Below are positions 25,409-33,794 of a DNA stretch of 56,853 nucleotides, piece by piece. Numbering within the stretch: position 1 is the first letter of the stretch; each line of letters opens with the position of its first letter. The stretch covers positions 1 to 56,853 of the forward strand of contig DHVS01000037.1 in the NCBI GenBank assembly GCA_002412795.1, written 5' to 3'. The notes beneath the pieces were generated by a model. That model made no database searches. It saw nothing but the letters and a program-made list of their open reading frames with translations, and was not told the origin of the DNA. The DNA is from a bacterium UBP2_UBA5202 (lineage in GTDB: Bacteria; Edwardsbacteria; AC1; EtOH8). Position numbers and translations under genes: made by a program.

Positions 25409-25762
25409 CTACTCAAACGATTCTTCCGGGCCCGTGCTCTTATGCGCCTCTTCTTCAATCGTCTGGTCCACCATCTCGTCAAACCCTTCGCCCGCCTCGT
25501 CCCCCAGCTCCTTCCCCATCTTCTTGGCCCATTTGGCCACGGAAGCCGGATCGTTCTCGTCCACCCCGGAAAAAGTGGAAGGGTCGGCCAGCCGCTCCAT
25601 CCTTGACTCTTCGGACCGGACGGTCCGGAACCGGGACATCAGCCGTTCCAGCTTTTCACTGCCGCAGTCCGGGCACCTGGGGGTTCCGTAGCTGGAGGGG
25701 CTGAGGATCAGCAGGCTGACCCGCTTTTTACAGCCCTGGCAGAGGTATTCATATATTGGCAT
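25409..25762 (-). CDS. FmdB-type zinc ribbon protein
   Basis: A 117-residue protein with the N-terminal FmdB zinc ribbon: PIYEYLCQGCKKR, then CPDCGSEKLERLMS, giving two CxxC pairs for one zinc ion. The remaining residues are acidic and probably flexible (DEAGEGFDEMVDQTIEEE). FmdB proteins are described as putative regulators; no target is known. It begins two bases after the stop of the upstream TPR gene, so it belongs to that operon. Confidence 0.88.
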   Translation of the reverse strand: MPIYEYLCQGCKKRVSLLILSPSSYGTPRCPDCGSEKLERLMSRFRTVRSEESRMERLADPSTFSGVDENDPASVAKWAKKMGKELGDEAGEGFDEMVDQTIEEEAHKSTGPEESFE

Positions 25763-25763
25763 T

Positions 25764-27245
25764 TTACAGGTCTTCCTTCATCTTTTTCCAGCCGGCTATG
25801 ATGGTGCGGTTGTCGTCGGTGCTGTTGAAGAACTTTTCCCTTTCTTCCGGGTCCTGGATCTCCTCGGCCTTTTTGACCAGCTCCCGGTACGACGTTTCCA
25901 GGCATTCCCGGGCCTTTTCATTTTGGCCCGCCGCCAGCAGTATCCTGTGGCGCTGGTAAAAGAATTTCTCCAGGGCCACCTCAAATACTTTTTGTTTCCG
26001 CTGGATCTCCAGCGCCCGGTCCGAATATTCCAAAGCCCTTTCCCTGTCTCCCTGCTTAAGGTAAACATTGGCCAGATTGGCGTAACCCAGCATCTCGGCC
26101 GAAAAACTTCCTATTTCAACGGCCAGGGCTATCCCCTCCCGCCCATACTCCGCGGCCTGCTCCAGCCGGCCCAGCATCAGGCACAGGTCCACGTTCTTTA
26201 CCAGGGAATAGCTCAGATAATCCTTGGAATTGATCTGCCGGCTTAGTTCCACGATTCTAAGGCTGTACTCCAGGGCCTGGGCATAATCCTGCCTAAGCGC
26301 CCACAGGTCCGCCATATTGTTCAGCTTGGAAACCTGTCCGCTGATGTTGCCGGTGGAGAGGTCTATTTTTAAAGCCCTTTCCAGGTACTGCAGGGCCCGG
26401 TCATGGTTGCCCAGGGTCCCCTCCAGCACCGCCATGTTGTTAAGCTTGGCGGCCTCGCCGGTGATGTTGCCGATGGTCCGGTCCAGCTCCACCCCCCGCT
26501 GCAGATAGGACAAGGCTTCCTGATATTTTCCCCGCCGAAGCAGGATGACGCCGATGTTGTTCAGCAGACTGCTCTGTTTCTGCTTGTCGCCGATTGATTG
26601 AGCCAGCCCGAACACCTGCTGATAAAGGTCAAAGGCCTCATCGATCCTGTCCATCCGGATGTAGATGCTGGCGATATTGGTTTTGACCGCGATCAGCTGG
26701 CGGACGTTGTTTCCATTTTCATAGGTTTCCTGGGCCTGGCGGCAATATTCCAGGGCCTGGGAATATGAGCCGACCCTCCAGCAGGTCAGCCCCAGGTCGC
26801 TGTTAACGTCGGCGGACTTGAGGTCCTGGCCCAATTGGTTGAAGATATCCAGCGCCTTCATCCGGTATTCCGTGGCGCCGGAATAATCCGACAGATGATA
26901 GCTGGCCTCGCCCATCTGGTCGTACATCCGGGCCGTCCCCTCCCGGTCTCCGCCATTGACGGCCTGCTCCAGCCCCTGGCGGGAAAACTCCAGGGCTTCC
27001 TTATAATTGGCCTTGTATACTGCCAGAGCCGAAAGATAGTAACTGGCCTGGGAACCGTAGGACCGGTCGGCTTCCGCCAAACTGCTGATGGACCGGGCCA
27101 GTTTTTCCGAACCCTGGCGGTCGGCGGTCACATCGCACACCTCCCATTGTCTCTGCCAGACGGCGAAGGGTATGCCCTGCTCCAGGCGGCCTCCGGCCCG
27201 GGCCTCCCTGACATTGTTGATTATCCAGCCGGTGATGTTTTTCAT
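25764..27245 (-). CDS. TPR protein, kinesin-light-chain type
   Basis: A 493-residue protein composed mostly of tetratricopeptide repeats of about 40 residues, with units such as GQDLKSADVNSDLGLTCWRV, TGEAAKLNNMAVLEGTLGNH and GQVSKLNNMADLWALRQDY. This long-loop form is often used for protein-protein scaffolds or sensor domains. No enzymatic or DNA-binding domain is visible and there is no signal peptide. Its ATG overlaps the stop of the TSUP gene by four bases (ATGA), so translation is coupled. Similar proteins occur at 40872 and 55021. Confidence 0.85.
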   Translation of the reverse strand: MKNITGWIINNVREARAGGRLEQGIPFAVWQRQWEVCDVTADRQGSEKLARSISSLAEADRSYGSQASYYLSALAVYKANYKEALEFSRQGLEQAVNGGDREGTARMYDQMGEASYHLSDYSGATEYRMKALDIFNQLGQDLKSADVNSDLGLTCWRVGSYSQALEYCRQAQETYENGNNVRQLIAVKTNIASIYIRMDRIDEAFDLYQQVFGLAQSIGDKQKQSSLLNNIGVILLRRGKYQEALSYLQRGVELDRTIGNITGEAAKLNNMAVLEGTLGNHDRALQYLERALKIDLSTGNISGQVSKLNNMADLWALRQDYAQALEYSLRIVELSRQINSKDYLSYSLVKNVDLCLMLGRLEQAAEYGREGIALAVEIGSFSAEMLGYANLANVYLKQGDRERALEYSDRALEIQRKQKVFEVALEKFFYQRHRILLAAGQNEKARECLETSYRELVKKAEEIQDPEEREKFFNSTDDNRTIIAGWKKMKEDL

Positions 27246-27604
27246 TTAGCCAGTATCATCTTGACCGCGATGGCCAGTAAAAACACCCCGAACGAGCGCT
27301 GCAGCCAGACGCCGGATATCTTCTCGGCAAGCACCGCCCCCAATAGGCCCCCGAAGAAGAAACAGACCGCCATCACCCCAGCCGCCTTGACATTGACGTG
27401 CCCGGCCGAATAATAGCGCCAGGCCGCCAGAAGGCCAATGGGCAGAAGCAGGGTGGCCAGAGAGGTCCCCTGGGCCTGGTGCTGCGAGAACTTGAACAAT
27501 ATCACCAGCGCCGGCACTATCACAATAGCCCCGCCGATGCCGAACAATCCGCTGATCACCCCGGCCAAAGCCCCCAGCAATCCGTATCCCAGCCAGATCA
27601 TCAT
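27242..27604 (-). CDS. Half-size TauE/SafE (TSUP) membrane protein
   Basis: A 120-residue membrane protein with four hydrophobic segments beginning LGYGLLGALAGVISGLFGIGGAIVIVPALV, the TauE/SafE signature. Typical family members are about 250 residues with two such halves; this one is a single half and might work as a homodimer, probably exporting a sulfur-containing or organic anion. Both ends overlap neighbours by four bases (ATGA), placing it in a tight operon with the nnr gene upstream and the TPR gene downstream. Confidence 0.82.
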   Translation of the reverse strand: MMIWLGYGLLGALAGVISGLFGIGGAIVIVPALVILFKFSQHQAQGTSLATLLLPIGLLAAWRYYSAGHVNVKAAGVMAVCFFFGGLLGAVLAEKISGVWLQRSFGVFLLAIAVKMILAK

Positions 27605-29154
27605 AAAACCTCCATCAATTTTTTGTAGGCCGCCGGGAGCTCATCCAGAATATCCCCCGCCAGCATGCAGTACTCGGTCTTGTTTTCCCTGGCCAGGTCC
27701 CCGGCCAGCCCGTGCAGATAGACTCCCAAAACAGACGCCTTCTCCGGGGACAGGCCCTGGGCCAGCAGCCCGGCTATCAGTCCGGCCAGCACGTCGCCCG
27801 AGCCGGCCGTGGCCATCCCGCTGTTGCCGATGGTGTTGATCCAGATGTTTCCCGAAGCCGAAGCAATGACGGTGGGCGCTCCCTTGAGCACCACTGTCTG
27901 ATTAAATCTGGCCGCGAATTCCCCGGCCGCCTGTATCGGGTTTTCTTTTATTTCGGCGATGGTTCTTCCGGTCAGCCGGGCCATTTCGCCGTAATGGGGG
28001 GTCAAAACCAGCGGGGCCCGGGTCTTGAGCAACTGAATAGCGCCGGACAGGGCGGTCAAGGCATCGGCATCCAGCACGGCCGGGACCTTCAGGCTTTTGA
28101 CCACCGCCTGCGCCAGTTCCAATGTTTCCGGATGAGTGGAAAGCCCCGGACCGATCAGTACCGAATCAGCCTTGGCCGTCAGCGCCTTGATCCTGTCCAA
28201 CGAATGCAGCGACAGGGTCCGGGTGCGGGTCTCCGGCAGGGGTTTTGTAATGACCTCGGTCAGCTTGGACTCCATCACATCGCTCAGGCTTTCCGGGATC
28301 CCCAGGTATGCCAGCCCGGCCCCGGAGCGCAGGGCCGAAAGCGAGGCCAGCCGGGCCGCTCCGGTCATCCCCGCCGAGCCGGCCAGCACTAAGACAGTTC
28401 CGCAGCTTCCCTTGTGGGCGTCGGGAGCCCGGCGGGGAAGGAACTGTCTTACGTTTTCGGCATCGATGGTGTTTATGTTTACCTTTTGCTCATCGATGGC
28501 CTTGGGGGGAAATCCGATGTCGGCAATGGTGATCTCCCCGGCCAGTTCTTTCCCCGGATAGAACAATAGTCCGGTTTTCATAATCCCCATGGTAACCGTG
28601 GCCTGGGCCTTTACCGCCGGGCCAGTCACCTGGCCGGTCTCGCCGTTTACTCCGGAAGGAATGTCAGCCGACAGCACCGGACGCCCGGAAGAGTTGATGG
28701 CTTCGATCACCTGGCCCGCCAGCTTGTCCGCTGAGCCCTTGAACCCGGTGCCGAAGATGGCATCCAGGACCAAGCCTGACCTTTTAAGGCCGGCCTTCAG
28801 CGCCGTCAGCCCCGCCCCGCCCTTGATCTCGTTGACCTTTATCTTGGCGGCCTTGAGCTTTTGGGCATTTGTCCTGGCGTCGCCTTTAAGCTGGGGCAGG
28901 GAACCAAGCAGGAAGACCAAAACTTCGCAGCCCTGCTCCTTAAGCAGCCGGGCCGCTGCCAGTCCGTCGCCGCCGTTGTTGCCCGGCCCGCAGACGATGC
29001 AGACCGTGGCCGGAGAATTTTGGGCCGGCATCTCCAGCGCCTTTTCGGCCAGGGCCCGGGCGGCGTTCTCCATCAGGGCCAGGCCCGGCACTTTGTACTT
29101 TTTGATGGCCCGGGCGTCTATCTCCTGCATCTGCTGGGGTGTGACGACTAGCAT
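27601..29154 (-). CDS. nnr: Bifunctional NAD(P)HX epimerase/dehydratase
   Basis: A 517-residue fusion. Residues 1-215 are the YjeF_N epimerase (MQEIDARAIKKYKVPGLALMENAARA, then VCGPGNNGGDGLAAARLL). Residues about 230-510 are the ADP/ATP-dependent dehydratase of ribokinase fold (KGSCGTVLVLAGSAGMTGAARLA, and GNSGMATAGSGDVLAGLIAGLLAQG). It repairs hydrated NADH and NADPH. This fusion is common in bacteria. It is the first gene of the operon with the TSUP, TPR and FmdB genes, linked to the TSUP gene by an ATGA overlap. Confidence 0.95.
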   Translation of the reverse strand: MLVVTPQQMQEIDARAIKKYKVPGLALMENAARALAEKALEMPAQNSPATVCIVCGPGNNGGDGLAAARLLKEQGCEVLVFLLGSLPQLKGDARTNAQKLKAAKIKVNEIKGGAGLTALKAGLKRSGLVLDAIFGTGFKGSADKLAGQVIEAINSSGRPVLSADIPSGVNGETGQVTGPAVKAQATVTMGIMKTGLLFYPGKELAGEITIADIGFPPKAIDEQKVNINTIDAENVRQFLPRRAPDAHKGSCGTVLVLAGSAGMTGAARLASLSALRSGAGLAYLGIPESLSDVMESKLTEVITKPLPETRTRTLSLHSLDRIKALTAKADSVLIGPGLSTHPETLELAQAVVKSLKVPAVLDADALTALSGAIQLLKTRAPLVLTPHYGEMARLTGRTIAEIKENPIQAAGEFAARFNQTVVLKGAPTVIASASGNIWINTIGNSGMATAGSGDVLAGLIAGLLAQGLSPEKASVLGVYLHGLAGDLARENKTEYCMLAGDILDELPAAYKKLMEVL

Positions 29155-29176
29155 TTCATTTCCTCCTTAATTACCT

Positions 29177-29262
29177 GCCCACTAAAAACACTAAAACTAA
29201 AAAATATTTTTGTGTTATTTCGTGTATTTCGTGGGAAATCGTCGTTTCTTTTCTTAGTGGGC
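29177..29262. repeat. Intergenic inverted repeat, GCCCACTAA type
   Basis: GCCCACTAA (29177-29185) is perfectly complementary to TTAGTGGGC (29254-29262). The right end overlaps the acpS gene and supplies its last codons and stop (the TTA read as TAA), so the element has become part of the gene end. Confidence 0.55.
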
Positions 29263-29631
29263 GGGGGCCTCCATCACCGCCACCGCTATCACATACTCCC
29301 TCTCGTGCGACAGCGATAAATGAAAGATGTTGTCCTTCCCGAACTCCTGCGCCTTGCCGTGCAGTTTGACGGTGGGGCGGCTCTTCTCGTTGTCCACGAT
29401 CTCGATCAGGTTGGGATAGACCCCGCGCCGGAATCCCGTCCCCAGGCATTTGGAGATTGCCTCCTTGGCGGCGAACCGGGCGGCCAGGGCCGGGGCCGGG
29501 TGCTTGCGGGAAAGGCAGAACCGGGCCTCCTCTTCGGTGAACACTTTCTGCAGAAAGCGCCGGCCGTAGGTTTCGTAGGCCTGTTCTATGCGCTCCACCT
29601 TGGCGATGTCGGTGCCGATGGCGATGATCAT
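29254..29631 (-). CDS. acpS: Holo-[acyl-carrier-protein] synthase
   Basis: A 125-residue AcpS of normal size. It moves the phosphopantetheine arm of CoA onto apo-ACP for fatty acid synthesis. IAIGTDIAKVERIEQA holds the Mg-binding Asp, and FAAKEAISKCLGTGFRRG the second metal-site Glu and catalytic Lys. Cytosolic. The final residues (MEAPAH) come from an intergenic repeat. The WbuC-like cupin gene ends nine bases upstream on the same strand. Confidence 0.95.
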   Translation of the reverse strand: MIIAIGTDIAKVERIEQAYETYGRRFLQKVFTEEEARFCLSRKHPAPALAARFAAKEAISKCLGTGFRRGVYPNLIEIVDNEKSRPTVKLHGKAQEFGKDNIFHLSLSHEREYVIAVAVMEAPAH

Positions 29632-29640
29632 GTAAGTTTT

Positions 29641-30120
29641 TTATGATAGTTGCTGTTTTAATTTCTGCAGGTATTCCCTTCCCCCGGCCTCGTCATCCTC
29701 CTCCGGGGCCCACTCGGGAAATGTCTTGAAAGTGAACGGATCGTACGGGCCGTCGATGATCTCGTAAAACACGGCCGCTTCGGATTCAATCACCAGGGAA
29801 TGCCAGACCCCGGCCGGTATCTCGGCCATGTGCACCGGGCCTTCGGCCTCCAGCCGGATTGTTTCCCTGATCCGGCCGTAATCATCGAACACCAGCAGTA
29901 AGGCCTGACCCCGGATGATGAGGTAGACCTCCAGTTTTACCGGGGCCTGGTGCTGATGGGGCCGGACGTAGGTTTCCTTCAGCCCGGCATACAGCATCCG
30001 CTGCAGGGACTCGCCCTGCTCGTGAAAGCTGTACATTGCCCGCTTCTTTTGCGAACCCTGGGCCATCTCTAATATTCCGTCCATCAAAGCTTTGTCCAAA
30101 ACCTTTAGCTTGTCTTTCAT
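29641..30120 (-). CDS. WbuC-type cupin metalloprotein
   Basis: A 159-residue single-domain cupin. RPHQHQAPVKLEVYLIIRG and AGVWHSLVIESEAAVFYEIIDGPYDP give the His/Glu metal set and the GPYDP turn of the WbuC family, whose genes are common in O-antigen loci; the reaction is unknown. The N-terminal part (KRAMYSFHEQGESLQRMLYAG) also matches. It is divergent from the reductase gene at 30291, with about 170 bases between, and sits upstream of acpS. Confidence 0.85.
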   Translation of the reverse strand: MKDKLKVLDKALMDGILEMAQGSQKKRAMYSFHEQGESLQRMLYAGLKETYVRPHQHQAPVKLEVYLIIRGQALLLVFDDYGRIRETIRLEAEGPVHMAEIPAGVWHSLVIESEAAVFYEIIDGPYDPFTFKTFPEWAPEEDDEAGGREYLQKLKQQLS

Positions 30121-30254
30121 AGTCTTCCTAATTGCTAAGCGTTAATTTATGGTAAAGCATAATCTATAAAGATAGCATAAAACCCATAAATGTCAAGCAT
30201 TATTTAAAGTTGCGGCAGCTTTCAACGGTGACATTTTAGATTCTGTTATTTTTG

Positions 30255-30283
30255 TTGACAGACCGGCCTGTTTTACATTAAAC
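30255..30283 (+). promoter_or_regulatory. Promoter of the SDR gene
   Basis: TTGACA (30255-30260), 17 bases, TTAAAC (30278-30283). The predicted start of transcription falls at about 30290, right at the ATG at 30291, and no ribosome site is visible; the mRNA may be leaderless. Confidence 0.55.
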
Positions 30284-30290
30284 TTGAGCC

Positions 30291-31304
30291 ATGCCCGACA
30301 AAATTTCTGAAAATAAAAAGCCCCTGGCCCTGCTTACCGGCGCCACCGGCTTCATCGGCAGCCACCTGGCCGAATCCCTGCTGAACCGGGGGTTCCGGGT
30401 GAGGGCCCTGGTCCGGCCCACCAGCGGCTTGAGATGGATCAAGGGCCTGGAACTGGAGCTTTTGACCGGCAGCCTGCAGGACGACAGCTTTCTGGAGCAG
30501 GCCGTCTCCGGTGCGGACCACATCTTTCACCTGGCCGGAGCGGTCAGGGCCAAGGATCCGAGGGATTTTTATCTTCACAACACCCGGGCCACCATGAACC
30601 TGGCCCGGGCAGCAATGACGACCGCTCCGGGCTTGAAGAGGTTCGTTTTTGCCTCCAGTCAGGCGGCGGCCGGCCCGGCGGAATGCTTGGCGCAACCGGT
30701 CTGCGAGCGGGATTCCTGCCGGCCTTTGTCCGACTATGGCCGAAGCAAACTGCAGGCCGAGTCGGGACTGCTGGAACTTTCGGACAAACTGCCGGTGACC
30801 ATAGTGCGCCCCCCTTCGGTCTACGGCCCCCGGGATACCGAAGTACTGGTTTATTTCAAGTGGGTCAACCGGGGCCTGGCCCTGCTGCCGGGTTTAAGGA
30901 CCCGCCATGCCCATCTGATTTATGTAAAGGACCTGGTTGATGGTATGATGCTGGCGGCCGCTTCGCAAAACTCCCTGGGAAAAACATATTTCCTGACTGA
31001 AGACAGGTCATACTCCTGGAATGAGATATCGGACACCATCGCCGGTTGCCTTAAGAAAAGGATTATAAAACTCCACGTCCCCCTGCAGCTGGCGCATCTC
31101 TCGGCCCTGTTCAACGAAGCCGGAGCCCATGCCCTGGACAAACCGGCCATGGTTACCCGGCAGAAGGTGCGGGAGATGTCGCAGAGATACTGGACCGCTT
31201 CATCGCAGGCGGCCAAGGAGGATTTCGGCTTCCAGTGCCGGTACGACCTGGCCCGGGGAATACAAGAGACTGCGGAGTGGTACCGCGCTAACAACTGGCT
31301 ATGA
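30291..31304 (+). CDS. NAD(P)-dependent extended SDR, possible CerR-like reductase
   Basis: A 337-residue extended short-chain dehydrogenase: TGATGFIGSHLAESLL binds the nucleotide, the catalytic pair is Y-x-x-x-K in SDYGRSKLQAE, and VRPPSVYGPRDTEVL follows. The early SGLRWIKGLELE segment belongs to a subgroup of uncharacterised and lipid-related reductases that, to my recollection, includes ceramide or ketosphinganine reductases of bacteria. A serine-palmitoyltransferase-like gene lies 1 kb downstream on the same strand, which makes a sphingolipid role attractive, but a nucleotide-sugar or sterol-type substrate is not excluded. Cytosolic or membrane-associated. Confidence 0.83.
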   Translation: MPDKISENKKPLALLTGATGFIGSHLAESLLNRGFRVRALVRPTSGLRWIKGLELELLTGSLQDDSFLEQAVSGADHIFHLAGAVRAKDPRDFYLHNTRATMNLARAAMTTAPGLKRFVFASSQAAAGPAECLAQPVCERDSCRPLSDYGRSKLQAESGLLELSDKLPVTIVRPPSVYGPRDTEVLVYFKWVNRGLALLPGLRTRHAHLIYVKDLVDGMMLAAASQNSLGKTYFLTEDRSYSWNEISDTIAGCLKKRIIKLHVPLQLAHLSALFNEAGAHALDKPAMVTRQKVREMSQRYWTASSQAAKEDFGFQCRYDLARGIQETAEWYRANNWL

Positions 31305-31313
31305 CCGTCCCCC

Positions 31314-31393
31314 GTCATTCTGAGAACAGCCCCGTGCTTGTCTATTCGAAGAATCCTTCGGTTTGTGCGGCACGCAGGTTTCCTCAGGATGAC
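31314..31393. repeat. GTCATTCTGAG intergenic element
   Basis: GTCATTCTGAG (31314-31324) and CTCAGGATGAC (31383-31393) are complementary at 10 of 11 positions. It fills the space between the reductase and methyltransferase genes. Confidence 0.6.
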
Positions 31394-31422
31394 AATCAGC
31401 ATCACTGACAAAAGAAAGAGCA

Positions 31423-32151
31423 ATGAACAACCGTTTGTATAAAGACCTGAGCTGGCTCTGGCCGCTTTGGGAAAAGGTGGAGGACTATCAGCCCGAAAGC
31501 GCCCGGTTCATCAGTCTCATAAAAAAGCACTGCCCCTCTGCCAAAACACTGTTAGACATTGCCTGCGGAGGCGGCAAGAACGACTATTACCTGAAAAAGC
31601 GCTTTGCGGTGACCGGAGTGGACCTTAGCCCGCAGATGATCGCCCAGGCCAAAAAGCTCAACCCCGGTGCCTCCTACCATGTGGGTGACATGCGCAGTTT
31701 CAATCTGAACAAAAAGTTCGACGCCGTGTTCTTCAACGACGGCATCATCTACATGCAGACCGAAAAGGACCTGCTGAAGGCCCTGAAGAACGCCCGCCGC
31801 CACCTTAAGCCCGGCGGAATGATGGCCCTGTATGTGGAGGACTGCAAGGAACGCTTCGAGCAGAGCAAGACCTCGGTCTGGCGGTCTAGGACGAAAGAAT
31901 ACGACATCACCTACATCGAGAATGATTTTTGCCCCGATCCCAGAAGTTCTGTTTACGAAATGGCCTTCGTCTACCTGATCCGCCGGGGAAAAACATTGCG
32001 GGTAGAGCATGACACCCACACCGCCGGCTTGTTCACCCTGGCCCGGTGGCGGAGAGCCTTGAAACAGGCGGGATTCAAGATCATAGAGGACCGGCCGCAA
32101 AAACTGGGAGACGAGCTGGTGCAGCTGCTGGTGGGGAAAAATCCGGCTTGA
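31423..32151 (+). CDS. Class I SAM-dependent methyltransferase
   Basis: A 242-residue methyltransferase with the Rossmann motif LLDIACGGGKNDYYL (SAM binding), the acidic GVDLSPQMIAQAKK loop, GDMRSFNLNKKFDAVFFNDGIIYM and the KPGGMMALYVED post-motif. The substrate is unknown; the fold matches small-molecule methyltransferases. AAGAGC upstream is a modest ribosome site. It lies between the SDR and SPT-like genes but is closed off by its own terminator at 32182, so functional linkage is not certain. Confidence 0.9.
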   Translation: MNNRLYKDLSWLWPLWEKVEDYQPESARFISLIKKHCPSAKTLLDIACGGGKNDYYLKKRFAVTGVDLSPQMIAQAKKLNPGASYHVGDMRSFNLNKKFDAVFFNDGIIYMQTEKDLLKALKNARRHLKPGGMMALYVEDCKERFEQSKTSVWRSRTKEYDITYIENDFCPDPRSSVYEMAFVYLIRRGKTLRVEHDTHTAGLFTLARWRRALKQAGFKIIEDRPQKLGDELVQLLVGKNPA

Positions 32152-32181
32152 AGTTCTGGAACTCGAGCCGAAAGCATTAGG

Positions 32182-32212
32182 CCCTTCCGGATATTTTCCG
32201 GAAGGGATTTTT
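32182..32212 (+). terminator. Terminator after the methyltransferase gene
   Basis: CCCTTCCGG (32182-32190) pairs perfectly with CCGGAAGGG (32198-32206) and is followed by ATTTTTT. Confidence 0.85.
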
Positions 32213-32214
32213 TC

Positions 32215-32243
32215 TTGCTATGCCTTCAGTTTTTTAGTATAAT
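32215..32243 (+). promoter_or_regulatory. Promoter of the SPT-like gene
   Basis: TTGCTA (32215-32220), 17 bases, consensus TATAAT (32238-32243), giving a leader of about 30 bases to the ATG at 32280. AGAGG precedes the start codon. Confidence 0.6.
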
Positions 32244-32279
32244 AAAAGATTAAATATTTCACACTTTCAGAGGTTCTTA

Positions 32280-33461
32280 ATGGATATCTTCAAAAAATGC
32301 GTTGACTTCACCGATGCCCGGGATGCCCGGGATGCCGGTCTTTACCCCTATTTCCACCCCCTGTCCTCGGCCCAGGAACCGGAGGTGATAATCGACGGCA
32401 AAAAGATGATCATGATCGGTTCCAACAACTACCTGGGCCTGACCACCCACCCCCGGGTCAAGGAAGCGGCCATCAAAGCCGTCGAAAAATTCGGCACCGG
32501 CTGCACCGGTTCCCGCTTTTTAACCGGGACCCTGGATATGCACAACCAGCTGGAGGCCAAGCTGGCCAAATTTTTGAACAAGCAGGCAGCCTTGGTCTTC
32601 TCCACCGGGATGCAGACCAACCTGGGCGTCATCTCCTGCCTGGGAACAAAAGACGACATCCTGATCACCGACAAATACGACCACGCCTCCATCCTGGACG
32701 GCTGCCGTCTGTCCTATTCACCGATGCGCCGCTTTCAGCACAACGACCCCCAGAGCCTGGACCGGGTGCTGCAGGGACTGGACCAGGGCAAGGGAAAGAT
32801 GGTGATCGTGGACGGCGTTTACAGCATGGAGGGCGACATCGCCGACCTGCCCGGCATTACCAAGGTCTGCCATAAGCACGGGGCCCGGCTGCTGGTGGAC
32901 GACGCCCACGCCCTGGGGGTGCTGGGAGCCCACGGCCGGGGCACCGCCGAGCATTTTGGCCTGGAGAAGGAGACCGACCTGATCATGGGCACCTTCTCCA
33001 AGAGCTTCGCCGCCATCGGCGGAGTGGTGGCCGGGGACTTTGAGGTGATCGACTACGTCAAGCATTTTGCCCGAAGCATGATCTTCTCGGCAGCCCTGCC
33101 CCCGGCCCTGACCGCGGCCGTCTCGGCGGCGGTGGACGTGCTGCAGGACGAGCCGGAGCTGCTCAAAAAACTCTGGCACAACACCGACAAGATGCTGAAA
33201 GGGTTTAAGGACCTGGGCTACGACACCGGCTCGGCCTGCACCCCCATCATCCCGCTGATGATCGGCTCGCGGGAAAAGGCCTTCGCCTTCTGGAAGCACC
33301 TGATGGACCACGGCATCTTCGCCAACCCGGTGATGTCCCCGGCGGTGCCCGAGGGCCGGGAGATGATCCGCACCAGCTTTTCGGCCGCCCACACCGATGC
33401 CCAGCTGGACCGGGTGCTGGAGGAATTCAAGGCCGCCGGCAAAGAACTGGGATTGATCTGA
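32280..33461 (+). CDS. Serine palmitoyltransferase-like alpha-oxoamine synthase
   Basis: A 393-residue fold-type I PLP enzyme of the family that joins an amino acid to an acyl-CoA. PLP-binding Lys241 is in GTFSKSFAAIGG, H135 (DKYDHAS) stacks on the cofactor and D207-DAH holds its nitrogen. The N-terminus (GLYPYFHPL...IDGKKMIMIGSNNYLGL) and GTGCTGSRFLTGTLDMH resemble Bacteroides serine palmitoyltransferase more than KBL or BioF, from memory of those sequences. It would then make 3-ketosphinganine, the first step to sphingolipids. Cytosolic. It has its own promoter and terminator. Confidence 0.82.
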   Translation: MDIFKKCVDFTDARDARDAGLYPYFHPLSSAQEPEVIIDGKKMIMIGSNNYLGLTTHPRVKEAAIKAVEKFGTGCTGSRFLTGTLDMHNQLEAKLAKFLNKQAALVFSTGMQTNLGVISCLGTKDDILITDKYDHASILDGCRLSYSPMRRFQHNDPQSLDRVLQGLDQGKGKMVIVDGVYSMEGDIADLPGITKVCHKHGARLLVDDAHALGVLGAHGRGTAEHFGLEKETDLIMGTFSKSFAAIGGVVAGDFEVIDYVKHFARSMIFSAALPPALTAAVSAAVDVLQDEPELLKKLWHNTDKMLKGFKDLGYDTGSACTPIIPLMIGSREKAFAFWKHLMDHGIFANPVMSPAVPEGREMIRTSFSAAHTDAQLDRVLEEFKAAGKELGLI

Positions 33462-33483
33462 CCGGATAAGTTTGTTTTTCAGG

Positions 33484-33519
33484 AAAGGAAGCCCGAAAGT
33501 ATTTCGGGCTTCCTTTTTT
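33484..33519 (+). terminator. Terminator after the SPT-like gene
   Basis: Fifteen bases (33484-33498) pair perfectly with 33502-33516 around a three-base loop, and the T run continues to 33519. Confidence 0.9.
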
Positions 33520-33524
33520 CTTTG

Positions 33525-33663
33525 TAACTATTCGGCCATATTTGTATTATCGTTTCCCATGATCGGCCACATAATGCACATAGGTCACAAATAAGAAACA
33601 CGTTTAACGTTATTACGTAGCAACGTTATAACGGTATATGTGCCTTTTGTGGCTGAATAGTTA
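33525..33663. repeat. Intergenic element with palindromic CGTTTAACG core, copy 1
   Basis: Outer arms TAACTATTCGGCCA (33525-33538) and TGGCTGAATAGTTA (33650-33663) are complementary at 13 of 14 positions. A 34-base near-palindromic core at 33601-33634 (containing AACGTTATTACGTAG) is 33/34 identical to 46451-46484. With the promoter at 33695 it fills the 333-base gap before the giant TPR gene; nothing coding is seen. Confidence 0.7.
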
Positions 33664-33694
33664 TTTTTTATTTTAATAAATCCTCGATTTATCC

Positions 33695-33723
33695 TTGACT
33701 TTAAAATAGGCTTGTGTTAAGTT
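33695..33723 (+). promoter_or_regulatory. Probable promoter of the giant TPR gene
   Basis: TTGACT (33695-33700), 17 bases, TAAGTT (33718-33723). The -10 box is weak; the position 70 bases before the ATG at 33795 is reasonable. Confidence 0.4.
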
Positions 33724-33794
33724 TAAATGTTAATCTTCGGCATCAAGGCCGCTGATCAAATGATAAATTCCACCCTTTACGGAGCTGTTTCATC

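Noticed and set aside
33601..33634. dif-like chromosome dimer resolution site
   Set aside because: The palindrome lacks the 11-6-11 layout and conserved bases of dif, and two copies exist in the window.
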